Notes: a model not told the origin generated them from the letters alone. A stretch of DNA of 64,000 bases from Pirellulaceae bacterium (GCA_024102795.1 JAGFJK010000088.1:61017-125016), one strand, 5' to 3'. Shown: positions 9,729 to 18,425, numbered from the stretch's first letter. Made by a program: numbers and translations.

Positions 9729-10398
9729 GCGGTTCTCCTTTGATCCAGGCTTCGCAGGCCCGCATCAAGCGACTGCGATGGGCAAGATGTGCGGACCAGT
9801 TGCGACCGTGGATGGAATGCGGGGCGGGCAGCTCAGTGACCGGCAAGCGATGCACGCGGTTCAGGCGGCCGGTGTAACGCATCGCGGTATAGCTGAAGAG
9901 AATGTCCTCGCCGTTGCCGACTGGCTTTCCTTCACGTTGGATTAGTTCGAACTCGGGCGCAACGTCGAAGAATTCGGCGGCGTAGCGCCGCGACGCGACG
10001 AGCGCCCGCGTCAGCACCACGGGAACGTCGCCATTGGCCACGTTTCGCGGATCGTAGGAACCATCCGCCTTGGGGCAACGCCCGAAGATGCCGTGCAGCG
10101 CGTCGGGGTCTTGCCGCCAGGCGTCGTAAAGCCCTCGCAGCGTTTCGGCGGGCAATTCCAGATCGTCGTCTTGAATCAGGATGCACTGGTGCCGCGCCAA
10201 GCACGCCGCTGCAAAGCGAGTATAGAGGCCCAGGTCCTGTTCGGCGTTGACGACCTTTGCCCAGTCGTGGCGGAACCGCTCCGCCGGATTGTTGTTCCAG
10301 ACGATGGCTTCGGTGACGATGCCGCCGGCGCGCCAGCCATCCACGATGCGAGCGACGTTCACCGGGCGTTTCCAATTGAGAATGACTGCGGTGATCAT
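9697..10398 (-). CDS. Glycosyltransferase (GT-A, exostosin/GT64-like)
   Basis: This 233-residue protein begins MITAVILNWKRPVNVARIVDG, a GT2/GT64-like first strand. The metal-site motif CILIQDDDLELPAETL lies near residue 73 and a catalytic-loop-like region GNGEDILFSYTAM near residue 165. The NGEDI segment is typical of exostosin-type and related transferases that read a nucleotide-sugar donor. It overlaps its upstream neighbour by 4 bp and its downstream neighbour by 32 bp, the second of four glycosyltransferases in the prophage cassette. Donor and acceptor are unknown. Confidence 0.75.
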   Translation of the reverse strand: MITAVILNWKRPVNVARIVDGWRAGGIVTEAIVWNNNPAERFRHDWAKVVNAEQDLGLYTRFAAACLARHQCILIQDDDLELPAETLRGLYDAWRQDPDALHGIFGRCPKADGSYDPRNVANGDVPVVLTRALVASRRYAAEFFDVAPEFELIQREGKPVGNGEDILFSYTAMRYTGRLNRVHRLPVTELPAPHSIHGRNWSAHLAHRSRLMRACEAWIKGEPHEDRRDLLHV

Positions 10399-11447
10399 GC
10401 GGCGGCCCTCCGTTCAACGGCCAGCGAATCAAACAGGCGTTGCCAGCCGGCCCAGATCACGTCGGGGCTGGCCAGTTCGTTGACGAGTCGCTCGCGAGCG
10501 GCGTGGACGATCCGCATTCGCAGGTCTTCGTCGTAGGCGAGCATGGCCGTGTAATGGGCAAGCTCCTCGTCGCACTTACCGAGGAAACCGGTGACGCCGT
10601 GCTTGATCATTTCGCGCCAACCCCATTCGTTCTGAGTAACGACGGGCACACCCATCGCCATCGCTTCGAGGCCGACGCGGGGCCAGTTCTCGCGAGCGCC
10701 GCCGTTCACCGGCAGCGTGCAATGCAGCTGGCGGAAGAAGTCCTGCGCCGTGATCGCCATCGGCTTGAGGCAATCCGACCAAGCCGGCGATTTGCCGAGC
10801 TTCGCGTGCGTCTTCTCGTCCATGCCGAGCATCAACGCACGCTTGGGGCGATACTGAATGCGCTCGTAAATCGGCCAGGTGTTGCTCGACCACTTGTCCC
10901 CGTCGGGCCGGGCAGCGCGGCCGACGACGAACGCTTCGCCGGGAGCGTGCGGGCGCGGGCCGAAGGGCCACTCGTCGGCGTCGAAAGCGCCGCGGATCAG
11001 GTGTCCCTGCGCCGGCTGATACCCAAACTCGGCGAGCTGCGGTTCGAGTTGCCCGCGTTGGAATTCGCTCTGAAACACGAAAGCGTCGAACGGGCCACAG
11101 CTGCGATAGAAGTCACGCTCGGCGTTGAACAGCCAGGTCATGCAGTTGACCCAGACCATGCGGCAGCCCAGTTCCCGCAGTCGCTTGGCATTGGCCAGGA
11201 AGGCGCTGTTGCAGAAGCTGACAACCGTGCCGCCGGCGAGGCCAGCGACTTGCCCCAGCGTTTCGACCGTAGCGGCATGGGTCACGCAGCCGAGCGCGTC
11301 GAGTCGAGCCTTCCATTTCTCGTCGGCACCCCAGGTCGGGATAAGATGAACCTCAACGCCAAAGCGCCGCCAGATCTTCACCGTGTGCCACGCTTCAGTG
11401 CAGGCCCCACCGAGATCGCCGGGATAGCCCATCAAAAACACTTGCAT
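10395..11447 (-). CDS. Glycosyltransferase family 1/4-like (GT-B fold)
   Basis: This 350-residue GT-B protein has an N-terminal acceptor domain starting MQVFLMGYPGDLGGACTEAW. The C-terminal donor domain carries NWPRVGLEAMAMGVPVVTQN near residue 260, the E-x7-E-like signature of retaining GT4 enzymes. GWREMIKHGVTGFL and a C-terminal helical region follow. It is the first gene of the transferase cassette, 14 bp after the stop of the serine-rich tail gene, so late transcription of the tail operon would run straight into it. It may add the first sugar to serine or extend the glycan; sequence alone cannot decide. Confidence 0.85.
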   Translation of the reverse strand: MQVFLMGYPGDLGGACTEAWHTVKIWRRFGVEVHLIPTWGADEKWKARLDALGCVTHAATVETLGQVAGLAGGTVVSFCNSAFLANAKRLRELGCRMVWVNCMTWLFNAERDFYRSCGPFDAFVFQSEFQRGQLEPQLAEFGYQPAQGHLIRGAFDADEWPFGPRPHAPGEAFVVGRAARPDGDKWSSNTWPIYERIQYRPKRALMLGMDEKTHAKLGKSPAWSDCLKPMAITAQDFFRQLHCTLPVNGGARENWPRVGLEAMAMGVPVVTQNEWGWREMIKHGVTGFLGKCDEELAHYTAMLAYDEDLRMRIVHAARERLVNELASPDVIWAGWQRLFDSLAVERRAAA

Positions 11448-11461
11448 CGAACGGTTGCTCC

Positions 11462-13597
11462 TTATGACGAACTGCCGGGCGGCGGACCGCTCGACGGGGC
11501 GGAACTTGGGGGACTGGATGACGTGGGCGGCGCGCTCGACGGCACGGAACTCGTCGGCGGGCTGGATGGCGTATGCGATTCGCTCGATGAGGACGAGCTT
11601 TCGCTGGACGAGCCTTCGCCCGAAGGCGTTGGCGGTGAACTGGATGTTGGGGGCGAACTCGACGTGGGCGGTCCGCTGCTGGGCGGCGAACTGCTCGTCG
11701 GCGGATCGCTGGAATCGGGATCGCTGCTGGAATGGCCGTCGCTGGAGGATTCACCGCTCGATGATTCGCCGCTGGACGACGGTTCGCTGGATGACGAGCT
11801 GGCCTCGCTGGAACTACTCGACGAAGAACTGCTGCTCTCACTCGACGAGGACGAACTGCTACTGCTTGAACTGCTCGATTCGGAACTGGACGACGAAGGT
11901 TCGGAGGAGCTGGAGCTCGACGAAGAACCGGAACTCAACGAGGAGCTTGACGAACTGCTGCTCGACGAGGACGAACTCGAGGATGACGAGCTGGACGAAC
12001 TGCTGCTCGAGGAACTGCTACTGGACGAGGAGGAGCTCGATGAGCTGCTCTCGCTGTCCGACGAACCGCTTTCGCTCGAACTCGACGACGACGGGTCAGA
12101 GGAACTGCTGCTGCCCGATGACGATGATGACGAACTGGAGCTGGAGGAACTGGACGAGCTGCTCGAAGAACTGGAACTGCTCGAACTCGACGAACTGCTT
12201 TCGCATGGCTCGCAGCAATCCTCGCGAACCCATTCGCCATGCTCAACGCGCGTCGCGTTGTGGACCGTGACCGCCCGCTTCATCAGTTTGTTTTCCGCGA
12301 GGCACTGCACCTCGAAGAGTTGCAGCGTGCTGCCGCTGCTGCTGCCGCTCGATGAATCGCAACAGACCGGCACCGTGCAGGGCGAGCCGGGTTCCACGCT
12401 CCGCAGTTGGCCGCAAACGAATGACCAGCGCTCGGTCGGGAACGTGATCGAGTCGCCGCTCCGCACAGGGCACGGGATCAACACCTCCAGCACCGCCGTC
12501 AGTCCCTGGCCGGGTGGGCATGGTCCGCTGCTGGATGGCTCGCTTGACGAAGGTTCGCTGCTGGACGATTCACTGCTCGAGGATGGGCCGCTCGAAGATG
12601 GCTCGCTGCTGGATGATGATTCGCTCGAACTGCTGGACGAGCTGCTTTCGCTCGACGAACTGCTGCTCGATGACTCCGACGAGGACGAACTCGACGAAGA
12701 ACTGCTCGATGAAGAGGAGCTGCTGCTGGAACTGGATGACGAGGAACTGGAGGAATCGCAGCAACCTTCGCCCAGCTGCACAACTTCCCATTTCTGGCTG
12801 TCGGCCAGCCATTTGGCCCAGCCGAAGGTTCCCGCGGGCACGCTATCGGCCTCGGCGCAGCCGCAGTCGCCGCCCGATGTGCCGCCCGCTTGGCACACCT
12901 TGGGGCAGACAACGCCCACCGAATCGTAGAGCGTGAACGGGCAATCGACCTCGCACCACTTAGGCGTGCCGTCCTCAGTTTCGCTATGGACGATCCGCAC
13001 CGCCGCCGCGCTGCCGCAGCGCGACAGGGGCGAGAGCAACTTGAAGCGACGGAAGTCCTCGGGGAAGTTCGATAGGCGAACGACCGCCCACTGTTTCCCG
13101 AGCCCGCCTTCGCGCCACAGGATGCGGGCGGAGCCAACGGGCCGGCTGAGTAGCACCGTTGGATCGTCGTGCTTCACATCAGCAAATTCGTGGCACTCGT
13201 CCTCGACCTCGATGTACGCCGGGCAGGTGCCGCTCACCCAGGCACGGCCGATCTTGCCGACGCGCAGCGGGTCGAGCAGGATCATGAATCGACCGAAGTG
13301 GTCGGGATGCTTGGGCTTCACGCCCACCAGCGCCACTTGGTTTTTGAACTCCCGCAGATGCGAGCCGGGCGTGATGATGGGGGACGAAATGCCCAGCACA
13401 TGGAACCGCAGCCGATCCTCGCCGCTGCCGTTCCGCATTTTGATGATGTCGGCCTGGCGAATCTGATCGAGCGCATCGGCGAGTTGGTCGTGCTTCTTCC
13501 CCTTCTGGGCGCGCACCGTATCCAAGAAGGAGTTCCACACTTCGGAGGAGAACTCCAGCGGCTGGCCGGTCTGGGTCTTTTTGAAGCGGTCGCCCAT
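11462..13597 (-). CDS. Serine-rich phage tail protein with long Ser/Glu tracts (predicted glycoprotein)
   Basis: This 711-residue protein starts at the ATG that overlaps the upstream stop as TAATG; the start MGDRFKKTQTGQPLEF is typical of planctomycete phage tail proteins. Residues 1-275 look folded, with a Cys-rich end (CPKVCQ, CGCAEAD, GEGCCD). Residues about 277-357 are almost pure Ser with scattered Glu. About 360-460 is a second Cys-containing folded block (VPVCCD, CCEPCE). From about 461 to the end the chain is Ser/Glu, turning to Ser/Pro/Thr in the last 90 residues. Its place after the tape measure and tail genes suggests a tail-tip or fibre component. The immediately downstream glycosyltransferases make serine O-glycosylation a reasonable inference. 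The Ser codons are mixed, so the tract is not one simple DNA repeat. Confidence 0.85.
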   Translation of the reverse strand: MGDRFKKTQTGQPLEFSSEVWNSFLDTVRAQKGKKHDQLADALDQIRQADIIKMRNGSGEDRLRFHVLGISSPIITPGSHLREFKNQVALVGVKPKHPDHFGRFMILLDPLRVGKIGRAWVSGTCPAYIEVEDECHEFADVKHDDPTVLLSRPVGSARILWREGGLGKQWAVVRLSNFPEDFRRFKLLSPLSRCGSAAAVRIVHSETEDGTPKWCEVDCPFTLYDSVGVVCPKVCQAGGTSGGDCGCAEADSVPAGTFGWAKWLADSQKWEVVQLGEGCCDSSSSSSSSSSSSSSSSSSSSSSSSSSESSSSSSSSESSSSSSSSESSSSSEPSSSGPSSSSESSSSEPSSSEPSSSGPCPPGQGLTAVLEVLIPCPVRSGDSITFPTERWSFVCGQLRSVEPGSPCTVPVCCDSSSGSSSGSTLQLFEVQCLAENKLMKRAVTVHNATRVEHGEWVREDCCEPCESSSSSSSSSSSSSSSSSSSSSSSSSSSSGSSSSSDPSSSSSSESGSSDSESSSSSSSSSSSSSSSSSSSSSSSSSSSSSSSSSSSSSLSSGSSSSSSSSEPSSSSSESSSSSSSSSSSSSESSSSSSSSSSEASSSSSEPSSSGESSSGESSSDGHSSSDPDSSDPPTSSSPPSSGPPTSSSPPTSSSPPTPSGEGSSSESSSSSSESHTPSSPPTSSVPSSAPPTSSSPPSSAPSSGPPPGSSS

Positions 13598-14382
13598 TAG
13601 GTTCCGATCCCCAGGCCAGAGAAGTCGCCATACTCGTAGACCTGCTCGACATAGGCCGCGATCGGTTTCTTGATGAGCGTTTTGGCGGCGTTGTCCTCCT
13701 CGTCGGCGAACCGAATCCAGAGGTAATGCCAGCCCTCTTTGCTGGCGACCACGATGTTCCCCAGGTGCAGATCGGTGACGTTCGGGCTGGCGGCGAAGCG
13801 AAAGGTGATCTCCCAATCCTCGAAGCCGCGCTTCGCCCCGCTTGCGCCCAGGAACAGCACTTCACCGCGGGCGAATCCCTTGAAAGGCGAGTCATTCACC
13901 TTGCCGGTCAGGAAGAAGAGCGCCGCCTTGTACGCGCCGGTGACCAGCGCATCGTCGATCTGGTGCGTCTCGGTGAAGTTGTAGACCGGGACAGTAATGT
14001 CCGTCCCTTCGATCTGATCCTGGTTGACGCCAATCGCGCCCTGGAAGTCGGGAGCAATCTCGCCGGGTGCGGCGTAGCGTCCGACCGTCGTCATGCTCTG
14101 GCTGATGTGCTGGTTGCCGCCGCCGGTGTCGAACGTGAACTGCGACTCGTCCTCGAGCTTCACATAGCGGACTGAGCACTCCCACACACCGCCGCCGACG
14201 GTCGAGATTGTGAAGCTGTCGCGTTTGAGCCCGTCGTAGAACGCCGGCGCTGTGGCCGCGACCAGCCCTTTGACGAGCAGATCGTCGTCGGTGCCTTGGA
14301 CGACATAGAGCAACTCCGTGTTCGGGTCTTCGCTCTCGGTCGCCTCGCGGCTGTTGTATCGTTCATCGATGGTGATGGGCAT
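13597..14382 (-). CDS. Phage tail protein, distal-tail position (function unknown)
   Basis: This is a 261-residue soluble protein without signal or membrane segment, beginning MPITIDERYNSREATESEDP. It is rich in predicted beta structure and ends VEQVYEYGDFSGLGIGT. I do not recognise a named family, but it lies between the tape-measure gene (12 bp upstream) and the serine-rich tail protein (TAATG overlap). In siphoviruses that slot holds distal-tail or baseplate hub proteins. The role is inferred from this position. Confidence 0.65.
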   Translation of the reverse strand: MPITIDERYNSREATESEDPNTELLYVVQGTDDDLLVKGLVAATAPAFYDGLKRDSFTISTVGGGVWECSVRYVKLEDESQFTFDTGGGNQHISQSMTTVGRYAAPGEIAPDFQGAIGVNQDQIEGTDITVPVYNFTETHQIDDALVTGAYKAALFFLTGKVNDSPFKGFARGEVLFLGASGAKRGFEDWEITFRFAASPNVTDLHLGNIVVASKEGWHYLWIRFADEEDNAAKTLIKKPIAAYVEQVYEYGDFSGLGIGT

Positions 14383-14394
14383 ATTTCATCCGTG

Positions 14395-16383
14395 CTACGG
14401 CGCGAACACGAGCTTCCCTTGCTTGGCCTGTGCGAGCAGGTCCTTGGTATTGACCACGATTTGCTCGGCCGCGCGGGCGGTGCGCTCGGCGAGGCTATCG
14501 GCACCGAGGCCACGCGCCGCCAGTGCGTTGAACGTCCCCTTGGCCTCGACCTTCCGCTGCTCCTCGGCCAGCACGCCGCCGCTGGTGGAAAGGCTGTCTT
14601 CGACCTGCTTGAGCCGCTCGGGATCGCTCGTTTCAGCGGCGGCCCGCTTCTTGGCCGCCTCGGCGATGGCGTCCTGCCACTCCTTCCGCGCGTCCGAGAG
14701 CTCGCCTTCCGTCTCGGCCAGGTCGTCGGCAAATTGCTTCTGCCGGCGGGCATGTTCTTCGGATTGCATGTCACCCAGCGCCGACTCCGCACCAGCTCGA
14801 TCCCGCTCGATTTGGTCGCGGCGCTCCCGACGTTCGCGGTCCCGCTGGCCCACCGCGTCGAGCATCTGCTGGTCGGCCGCGCCGGTGGCTTCGCTCACTT
14901 CGCGGTTGATCTGGTTCACCTCGGCATCGACATCCACCTCGTCGCTGAACAGCGACTTGAGCCGCACCCAGGCCTTCTTGATGAAGCCGATGGTGTTGTG
15001 CCAGGTGTGCGTGAGCAGGTTTGTGAAAACGCTCCAGGCGTCAGCCAGAAAGCCCACCGTCTCGGTCCAGCCGACTTCGATGGCCGCCCAGCCGTTGTTG
15101 AGAATCTTGGCGACGCCGAACACGGCGTCGGTCCAGAGGGAGAGAAAGAACTCCTTTGCCCCGATCCACAGTCCGTTGAGGAAGTGGATGCCGCGCCGCC
15201 ATTCCATCTTCAAAGTGAGCCAGACGATCTTCGCCGCCAGCGCCAGGTCGCCCGCCGCCAGCGCGTCGCCGATTCCCTGCCACGCTGCGAGGGCGTCGTT
15301 CTTGAGCGTCTCGAACCGTTCCCCCAACCATGCCAGCGCCTTGGCCCCCAAACCGGACGCATATAAGAGGTATGCGCCGAGAGCGACGGCCGCCACGATC
15401 ACTAGGCCAATGGGGGAAAGCAGCAGGGCGATGACCTTCCCCAGGATGGCGATGGCCGTGCCGATCGCTCCGACGACCGTGATAACGGCACCAATTCCTG
15501 CTCCCAACCCCGAGATAATTCCGCCCAAAGCGATCAGCGCGATTCCGGCCGCAACCACTGCCGCCGCGATCTTGAAGACCGTGACGACCAGCGCCTTGTT
15601 CTGCTTGATCCAGTTGACGGCCGCGACGACGAACTTAATAGCCTTGGCGATCAGGTCGGTAAGCATCGGGGCCATCGCCGCACCGATGGCGAACACGCCC
15701 GCCTTAATCGATTTCCACAGGTCGTCGAGCGTGTCGCCAAACAGCGTGGCGGCGTCGGCATCTTCCTTCGAGATCGTCAGCCCTAGCTCGCGGGCCCGCT
15801 GCTGCAGCTCCTCGATCCCCTTGGCCCCACCCGCCATCAGCGGCAGAAGCTGAGTGCCCGACTTGCCGAAGATCTTCATCGCCATCGCAGCCTTCAGCGT
15901 CGGGTCTTCGATCCGCGACAGGCGATCCGCGATCAGTTTGAATTGCTGGTCGGGCGAGAGGCCGGCAAGCTGCTCGACCGTCAGCCCCAGCATGGCGAGG
16001 TTTTCCTGGGCCGACTTCGATCCCTTGGCAGCATCGAGCACCGACGCCTGCATGCGGCGCAGGCCACCTTCGAGTGTTTCCAGGTTTGCGCCCGACTGAT
16101 CCGCCGCATAGGCGAGTTCGGAAAGAGCTTCGACCGCGACGCCGGTACGATCCGAGGCCTTGTTGACCTGATCGCCCGCCGTGGCGAAGTGCTGTACCGC
16201 TGCCAAGAGGGGCGCGATGACCGCCCCACCGGCGGCAACCAGTTGAAGTCCCATCCCCTGCACACTGGCTCCGAACGCTTCGAGCTTTTGCGATGCCGAG
16301 CGCAGACCCTTCACCATCCGGCTGTCCTTGGTGAACAGCTCGATGTAGGCCGCGCCGGCGCGGATGGCTTGTCCTGCCGCCAT
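14395..16383 (-). CDS. Phage tail tape-measure protein
   Basis: The protein has 662 residues. The N-terminus AGAAYIELFTKDSRMVKGLR resembles tape-measure starts, and residues 80-210 match the TP901-type core with AMKIFGKSGTQLLPLM, a recurring tape-measure motif. A long hydrophobic stretch at about residues 265-355 contains several potential membrane helices (AAAVVAAGIALIALGGIISG), used when DNA crosses the host membrane. The last 200 residues form a charged coiled coil rich in Arg, Glu and Gln. It sits directly after the tail-chaperone frames, the expected position. At roughly 0.15 nm per residue the tail would be near 100 nm; that figure is a rule-of-thumb inference. Confidence 0.9.
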   Translation of the reverse strand: MAAGQAIRAGAAYIELFTKDSRMVKGLRSASQKLEAFGASVQGMGLQLVAAGGAVIAPLLAAVQHFATAGDQVNKASDRTGVAVEALSELAYAADQSGANLETLEGGLRRMQASVLDAAKGSKSAQENLAMLGLTVEQLAGLSPDQQFKLIADRLSRIEDPTLKAAMAMKIFGKSGTQLLPLMAGGAKGIEELQQRARELGLTISKEDADAATLFGDTLDDLWKSIKAGVFAIGAAMAPMLTDLIAKAIKFVVAAVNWIKQNKALVVTVFKIAAAVVAAGIALIALGGIISGLGAGIGAVITVVGAIGTAIAILGKVIALLLSPIGLVIVAAVALGAYLLYASGLGAKALAWLGERFETLKNDALAAWQGIGDALAAGDLALAAKIVWLTLKMEWRRGIHFLNGLWIGAKEFFLSLWTDAVFGVAKILNNGWAAIEVGWTETVGFLADAWSVFTNLLTHTWHNTIGFIKKAWVRLKSLFSDEVDVDAEVNQINREVSEATGAADQQMLDAVGQRDRERRERRDQIERDRAGAESALGDMQSEEHARRQKQFADDLAETEGELSDARKEWQDAIAEAAKKRAAAETSDPERLKQVEDSLSTSGGVLAEEQRKVEAKGTFNALAARGLGADSLAERTARAAEQIVVNTKDLLAQAKQGKLVFAP

Positions 16384-16386
16384 GCG

Positions 16387-16614
16387 TCACCTCCGATCTA
16401 CAAAGATGGTTTTCAAGGTGCGAACTCCGGTCTTGGCTTTCACAGGCTTCTTCCGCTCGTCGGCCAGCGGGTTGAACTCCGCGGGCGTGAACGGCTGGGG
16501 CTTCTTCTTCGGGTTGCGATGGACGTTGGCGAGCATCGCCAGTAGTGCCGACGTGTGTTGCCACCCGTCGCGCCGCCGGGCGTCGGCCATCCAGACCAGC
16601 TCCCGCAGCGTCAA
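16387..16614 (-). CDS. Second tail-assembly-chaperone frame (gpGT-like) overlapping the first
   Basis: This frame lies between the first chaperone gene and the tape measure, in the -1 frame relative to the first, the arrangement of lambda gpG/gpGT. Its conserved block is LTLRELVWMADARRRDGW followed by HTSALLAMLANVHRNP and a basic tail. A possible start is the TTG at 16614 that overlaps the upstream TGA (TTGA); the first ATG in frame is at 16590. The frame stays open much further upstream, so fusion by -1 frameshifting is also possible, although no classical slippery heptamer is visible in the overlap. The product probably guards the tape measure during tail assembly. Confidence 0.6.
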   Translation of the reverse strand: MTLRELVWMADARRRDGWQHTSALLAMLANVHRNPKKKPQPFTPAEFNPLADERKKPVKAKTGVRTLKTIFVDRR

Positions 16615-17114
16615 AGGGCCGGGCTCGACGCCGACGATGCCGGCGAGTTGCCAGATGAGTCGCCAGGCGTCAGCGCCGGTAACCCGTCCCCGTTGAGGAT
16701 CTGCTCCAGTTGCCGGTCGAGCTTCGGATCGTCCAATCGCTTGCTGGCCGTCTCGACCGCCTTCGTCTGGAAGGCTTTCAGCTTCGCGAGCGCCTTGGCC
16801 AGCACCTGACGCTTCGCCAACGGGAAAAAATCGACGAGTTCCTCCAACAGGCAGGTGGTGCCGTGGTCGATAGCGTCGCCCGCCATTGAGCGGCCGAAGT
16901 CCTCGTCGGTCACGCTCTTGGCGTCGGCTTCCGGCTTGCACAGCACGAACAGCACATCGCAGAGCAGCACCGGGTCGGAGACCAGCTGTTCGATGAGTTT
17001 CCCCTCGACCGCTTCGAGCAGGTTGATGCTCAATAGCGACTTGACGCGCTTGATCGCATCGACGTTGATCGCGACGGTCCAGGTGCGGCCGGCGTTGTCG
17101 TTGAATGTTTTCAT
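16611..17114 (-). CDS. Phage tail assembly chaperone (gpG-like)
   Basis: This 167-residue soluble, helical protein starts MKTFNDNAGRTWTVAINVDA. The middle has LLCDVLFVLCKPEADAKSVT and an acidic helix, a pattern common in tail-assembly chaperones of planctomycete and other siphophages. It lies between the tail-tube gene and the tape measure, the canonical chaperone position. Its last four bases (TTGA) overlap a possible start of the second chaperone frame. The low-complexity Ser/Pro/Ala C-terminus (residues 145-167) lies exactly in the region shared with that frame. Confidence 0.7.
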   Translation of the reverse strand: MKTFNDNAGRTWTVAINVDAIKRVKSLLSINLLEAVEGKLIEQLVSDPVLLCDVLFVLCKPEADAKSVTDEDFGRSMAGDAIDHGTTCLLEELVDFFPLAKRQVLAKALAKLKAFQTKAVETASKRLDDPKLDRQLEQILNGDGLPALTPGDSSGNSPASSASSPAL

Positions 17115-17132
17115 GCAGTGACCACTCTCCTA

Positions 17133-17588
17133 TCAGGCCGAGGAACTGCCTTCGCCGTTGATCCACTGGGGCGCATTCGCGGCGTAAGTCGGCTTGATGG
17201 TCACGTCGACCATGATGGCCTCCTCCAGCGCCTCGTTCCGCGTGAAGTTGAAGATGTCGAATGTGGCCCGCAGACCTTCCGAGTCGGGATCACCCATATC
17301 GCCGTCCATCACGGCGAACTCGAGCGGCGTATTGCTGAAGAACGCCTGCTGCATCGCCGAGAACCCGGCGTCAGCCGTGTCCCACACCATCTGGAACTCG
17401 ATGCTGGCGTCCTTCAGCGTGCCGACCGTCGCTCGCCAGCCGCCGTTGGCGCGGGTGGTCACGTCGGCTTCGCCCTTTTCGAGGTTGAGCGTGAGGTCTT
17501 TGACGTTGGTGACCTCGGTCCAGATGGGCGAACCAAAGCTGCCGCTGTTGCGATACAGCTTCGCGTCCATGCCGAGTCGAGTTGACAT
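17133..17588 (-). CDS. Phage major tail (tube) protein
   Basis: This 151-residue protein begins MSTRLGMDAKLYRNSGSFGS and carries VKDLTLNLEKGEADVTTRAN near residue 29 and STP-like features LKDASIEFQMVWDTADAGF. This beta-rich pattern is typical of tail-tube proteins: an N-terminal arm, then a statement-like GWRATVGTLKD strand and an aromatic beta-hairpin. It is placed after the head-tail joining genes and before the chaperones. No sheath gene was found nearby, so the tail is probably long and non-contractile (siphovirus type). Confidence 0.75.
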   Translation of the reverse strand: MSTRLGMDAKLYRNSGSFGSPIWTEVTNVKDLTLNLEKGEADVTTRANGGWRATVGTLKDASIEFQMVWDTADAGFSAMQQAFFSNTPLEFAVMDGDMGDPDSEGLRATFDIFNFTRNEALEEAIMVDVTIKPTYAANAPQWINGEGSSSA

Positions 17589-17600
17589 CGCGGTGTTCTC

Positions 17601-17996
17601 CTATGCTTTCACCGACCCGGCCCACAGCTTGGGCAGGCGGTCTTGGGTCTTTTCGAGTGCCGGTCCCATGAACGGCCGCTTGGGATAGCGCTGCCGCTTG
17701 TATCTGCCGCCATGCTCATGTGCGCTTCCCGAAGCGCCGACCTTGGAGTGGTCTGGCCCGATCACAACCAGGCCCTTCTGCTTCTCCACGTCGAACATGA
17801 TCGCGCCGCGTAGCTGTCCCCGGCGGGTGCTGGGGGGCTGACCTTCGGGGCTCGCCTTCTTGCGCTTGCGGATGCTGCGTTTGGCCGTCAGTCGGATCGC
17901 CGCGCCGGCGTGCCCCAGGCTCTTGAAATTGCCTTGCTTGGCCTTGGCCAGCACCTTCTTGGTTTCGTCCTTGGTTTTGACCTTCGTGGCGAGCAT
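17601..17996 (-). CDS. Head-tail joining protein, HK97 gp10-like
   Basis: This 131-residue basic protein has a central VEKQKGLVVIGPDHSK strand pair, then AHEHGGRYK and RPFMGPALEKTQDRLPKLW at the end. The HEHGG and RPFM-x-PAL motifs are the usual marks of HK97 gp10/virion-morphogenesis proteins, which complete the head-tail interface. It lies between the tail-terminator candidate (3 bp upstream) and the tail tube gene, the expected order. Confidence 0.7.
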   Translation of the reverse strand: MLATKVKTKDETKKVLAKAKQGNFKSLGHAGAAIRLTAKRSIRKRKKASPEGQPPSTRRGQLRGAIMFDVEKQKGLVVIGPDHSKVGASGSAHEHGGRYKRQRYPKRPFMGPALEKTQDRLPKLWAGSVKA

Positions 17997-17999
17997 CGG

Positions 18000-18425
18000 T
18001 TACCTCGCCATGCGGAAGGTGAGAGTCAGCACGCTCGTGAATTGCCGCAGCTCGTCGAGGTGCTCCTGGGAATAGACCGGGGCGTTCTTCACATCCACGC
18101 AGCGTGCGCCGGGGAAGCTCGACAGCGGCTCGGCGCGAAAGTGGTCGGCGATTTCCTCCACGAGCGTCATCAGCGCGTCGAGCGATGCCTGCGCCATGTC
18201 GGTTTTCTTCTGCACCGCGAGATCGATGTCGAAGCTGAACGAGTCCCGCTTTCGGTCGAGCGACGTGCTGGCAATCCCGCGCGGCACCACGGTGACGTGG
18301 AGCGTCTCCATGTCCGGCAGCTCGAACGATGGCGCGTAAAGCCGTGCCGCTGTGAGCGGTTGGCTGAACGTGGCCGCATTGAGCTGGGCAACCACGGCAT
18401 CGGCGATCTGGATGATCGTGGCCAA
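18000..18425 (-). CDS. Putative tail terminator / neck protein
   Basis: The protein has 141 residues with an N-terminal helix MATIIQIADAVVAQLNAA, a beta-hairpin LHVTVVPRGIASTSLDR, and a central helix DALMTLVEEIADHF. The C-terminus has LTLTFRMAR, a strand common in tail-terminator folds. It directly follows the connector-like gene (no gap) and precedes the gp10-like gene. The assignment rests on this layout and gene order, since the family is very divergent. Confidence 0.55.
   Translation of the reverse strand: MATIIQIADAVVAQLNAATFSQPLTAARLYAPSFELPDMETLHVTVVPRGIASTSLDRKRDSFSFDIDLAVQKKTDMAQASLDALMTLVEEIADHFRAEPLSSFPGARCVDVKNAPVYSQEHLDELRQFTSVLTLTFRMAR

Noticed and set aside
10440..12929. An 829-codon open frame on the plus strand rich in Leu, Asp and Glu
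   Set aside because: It is antisense to the Ser tracts of the tail protein; Ser codons read in reverse give these residues. No start context or family supports it.
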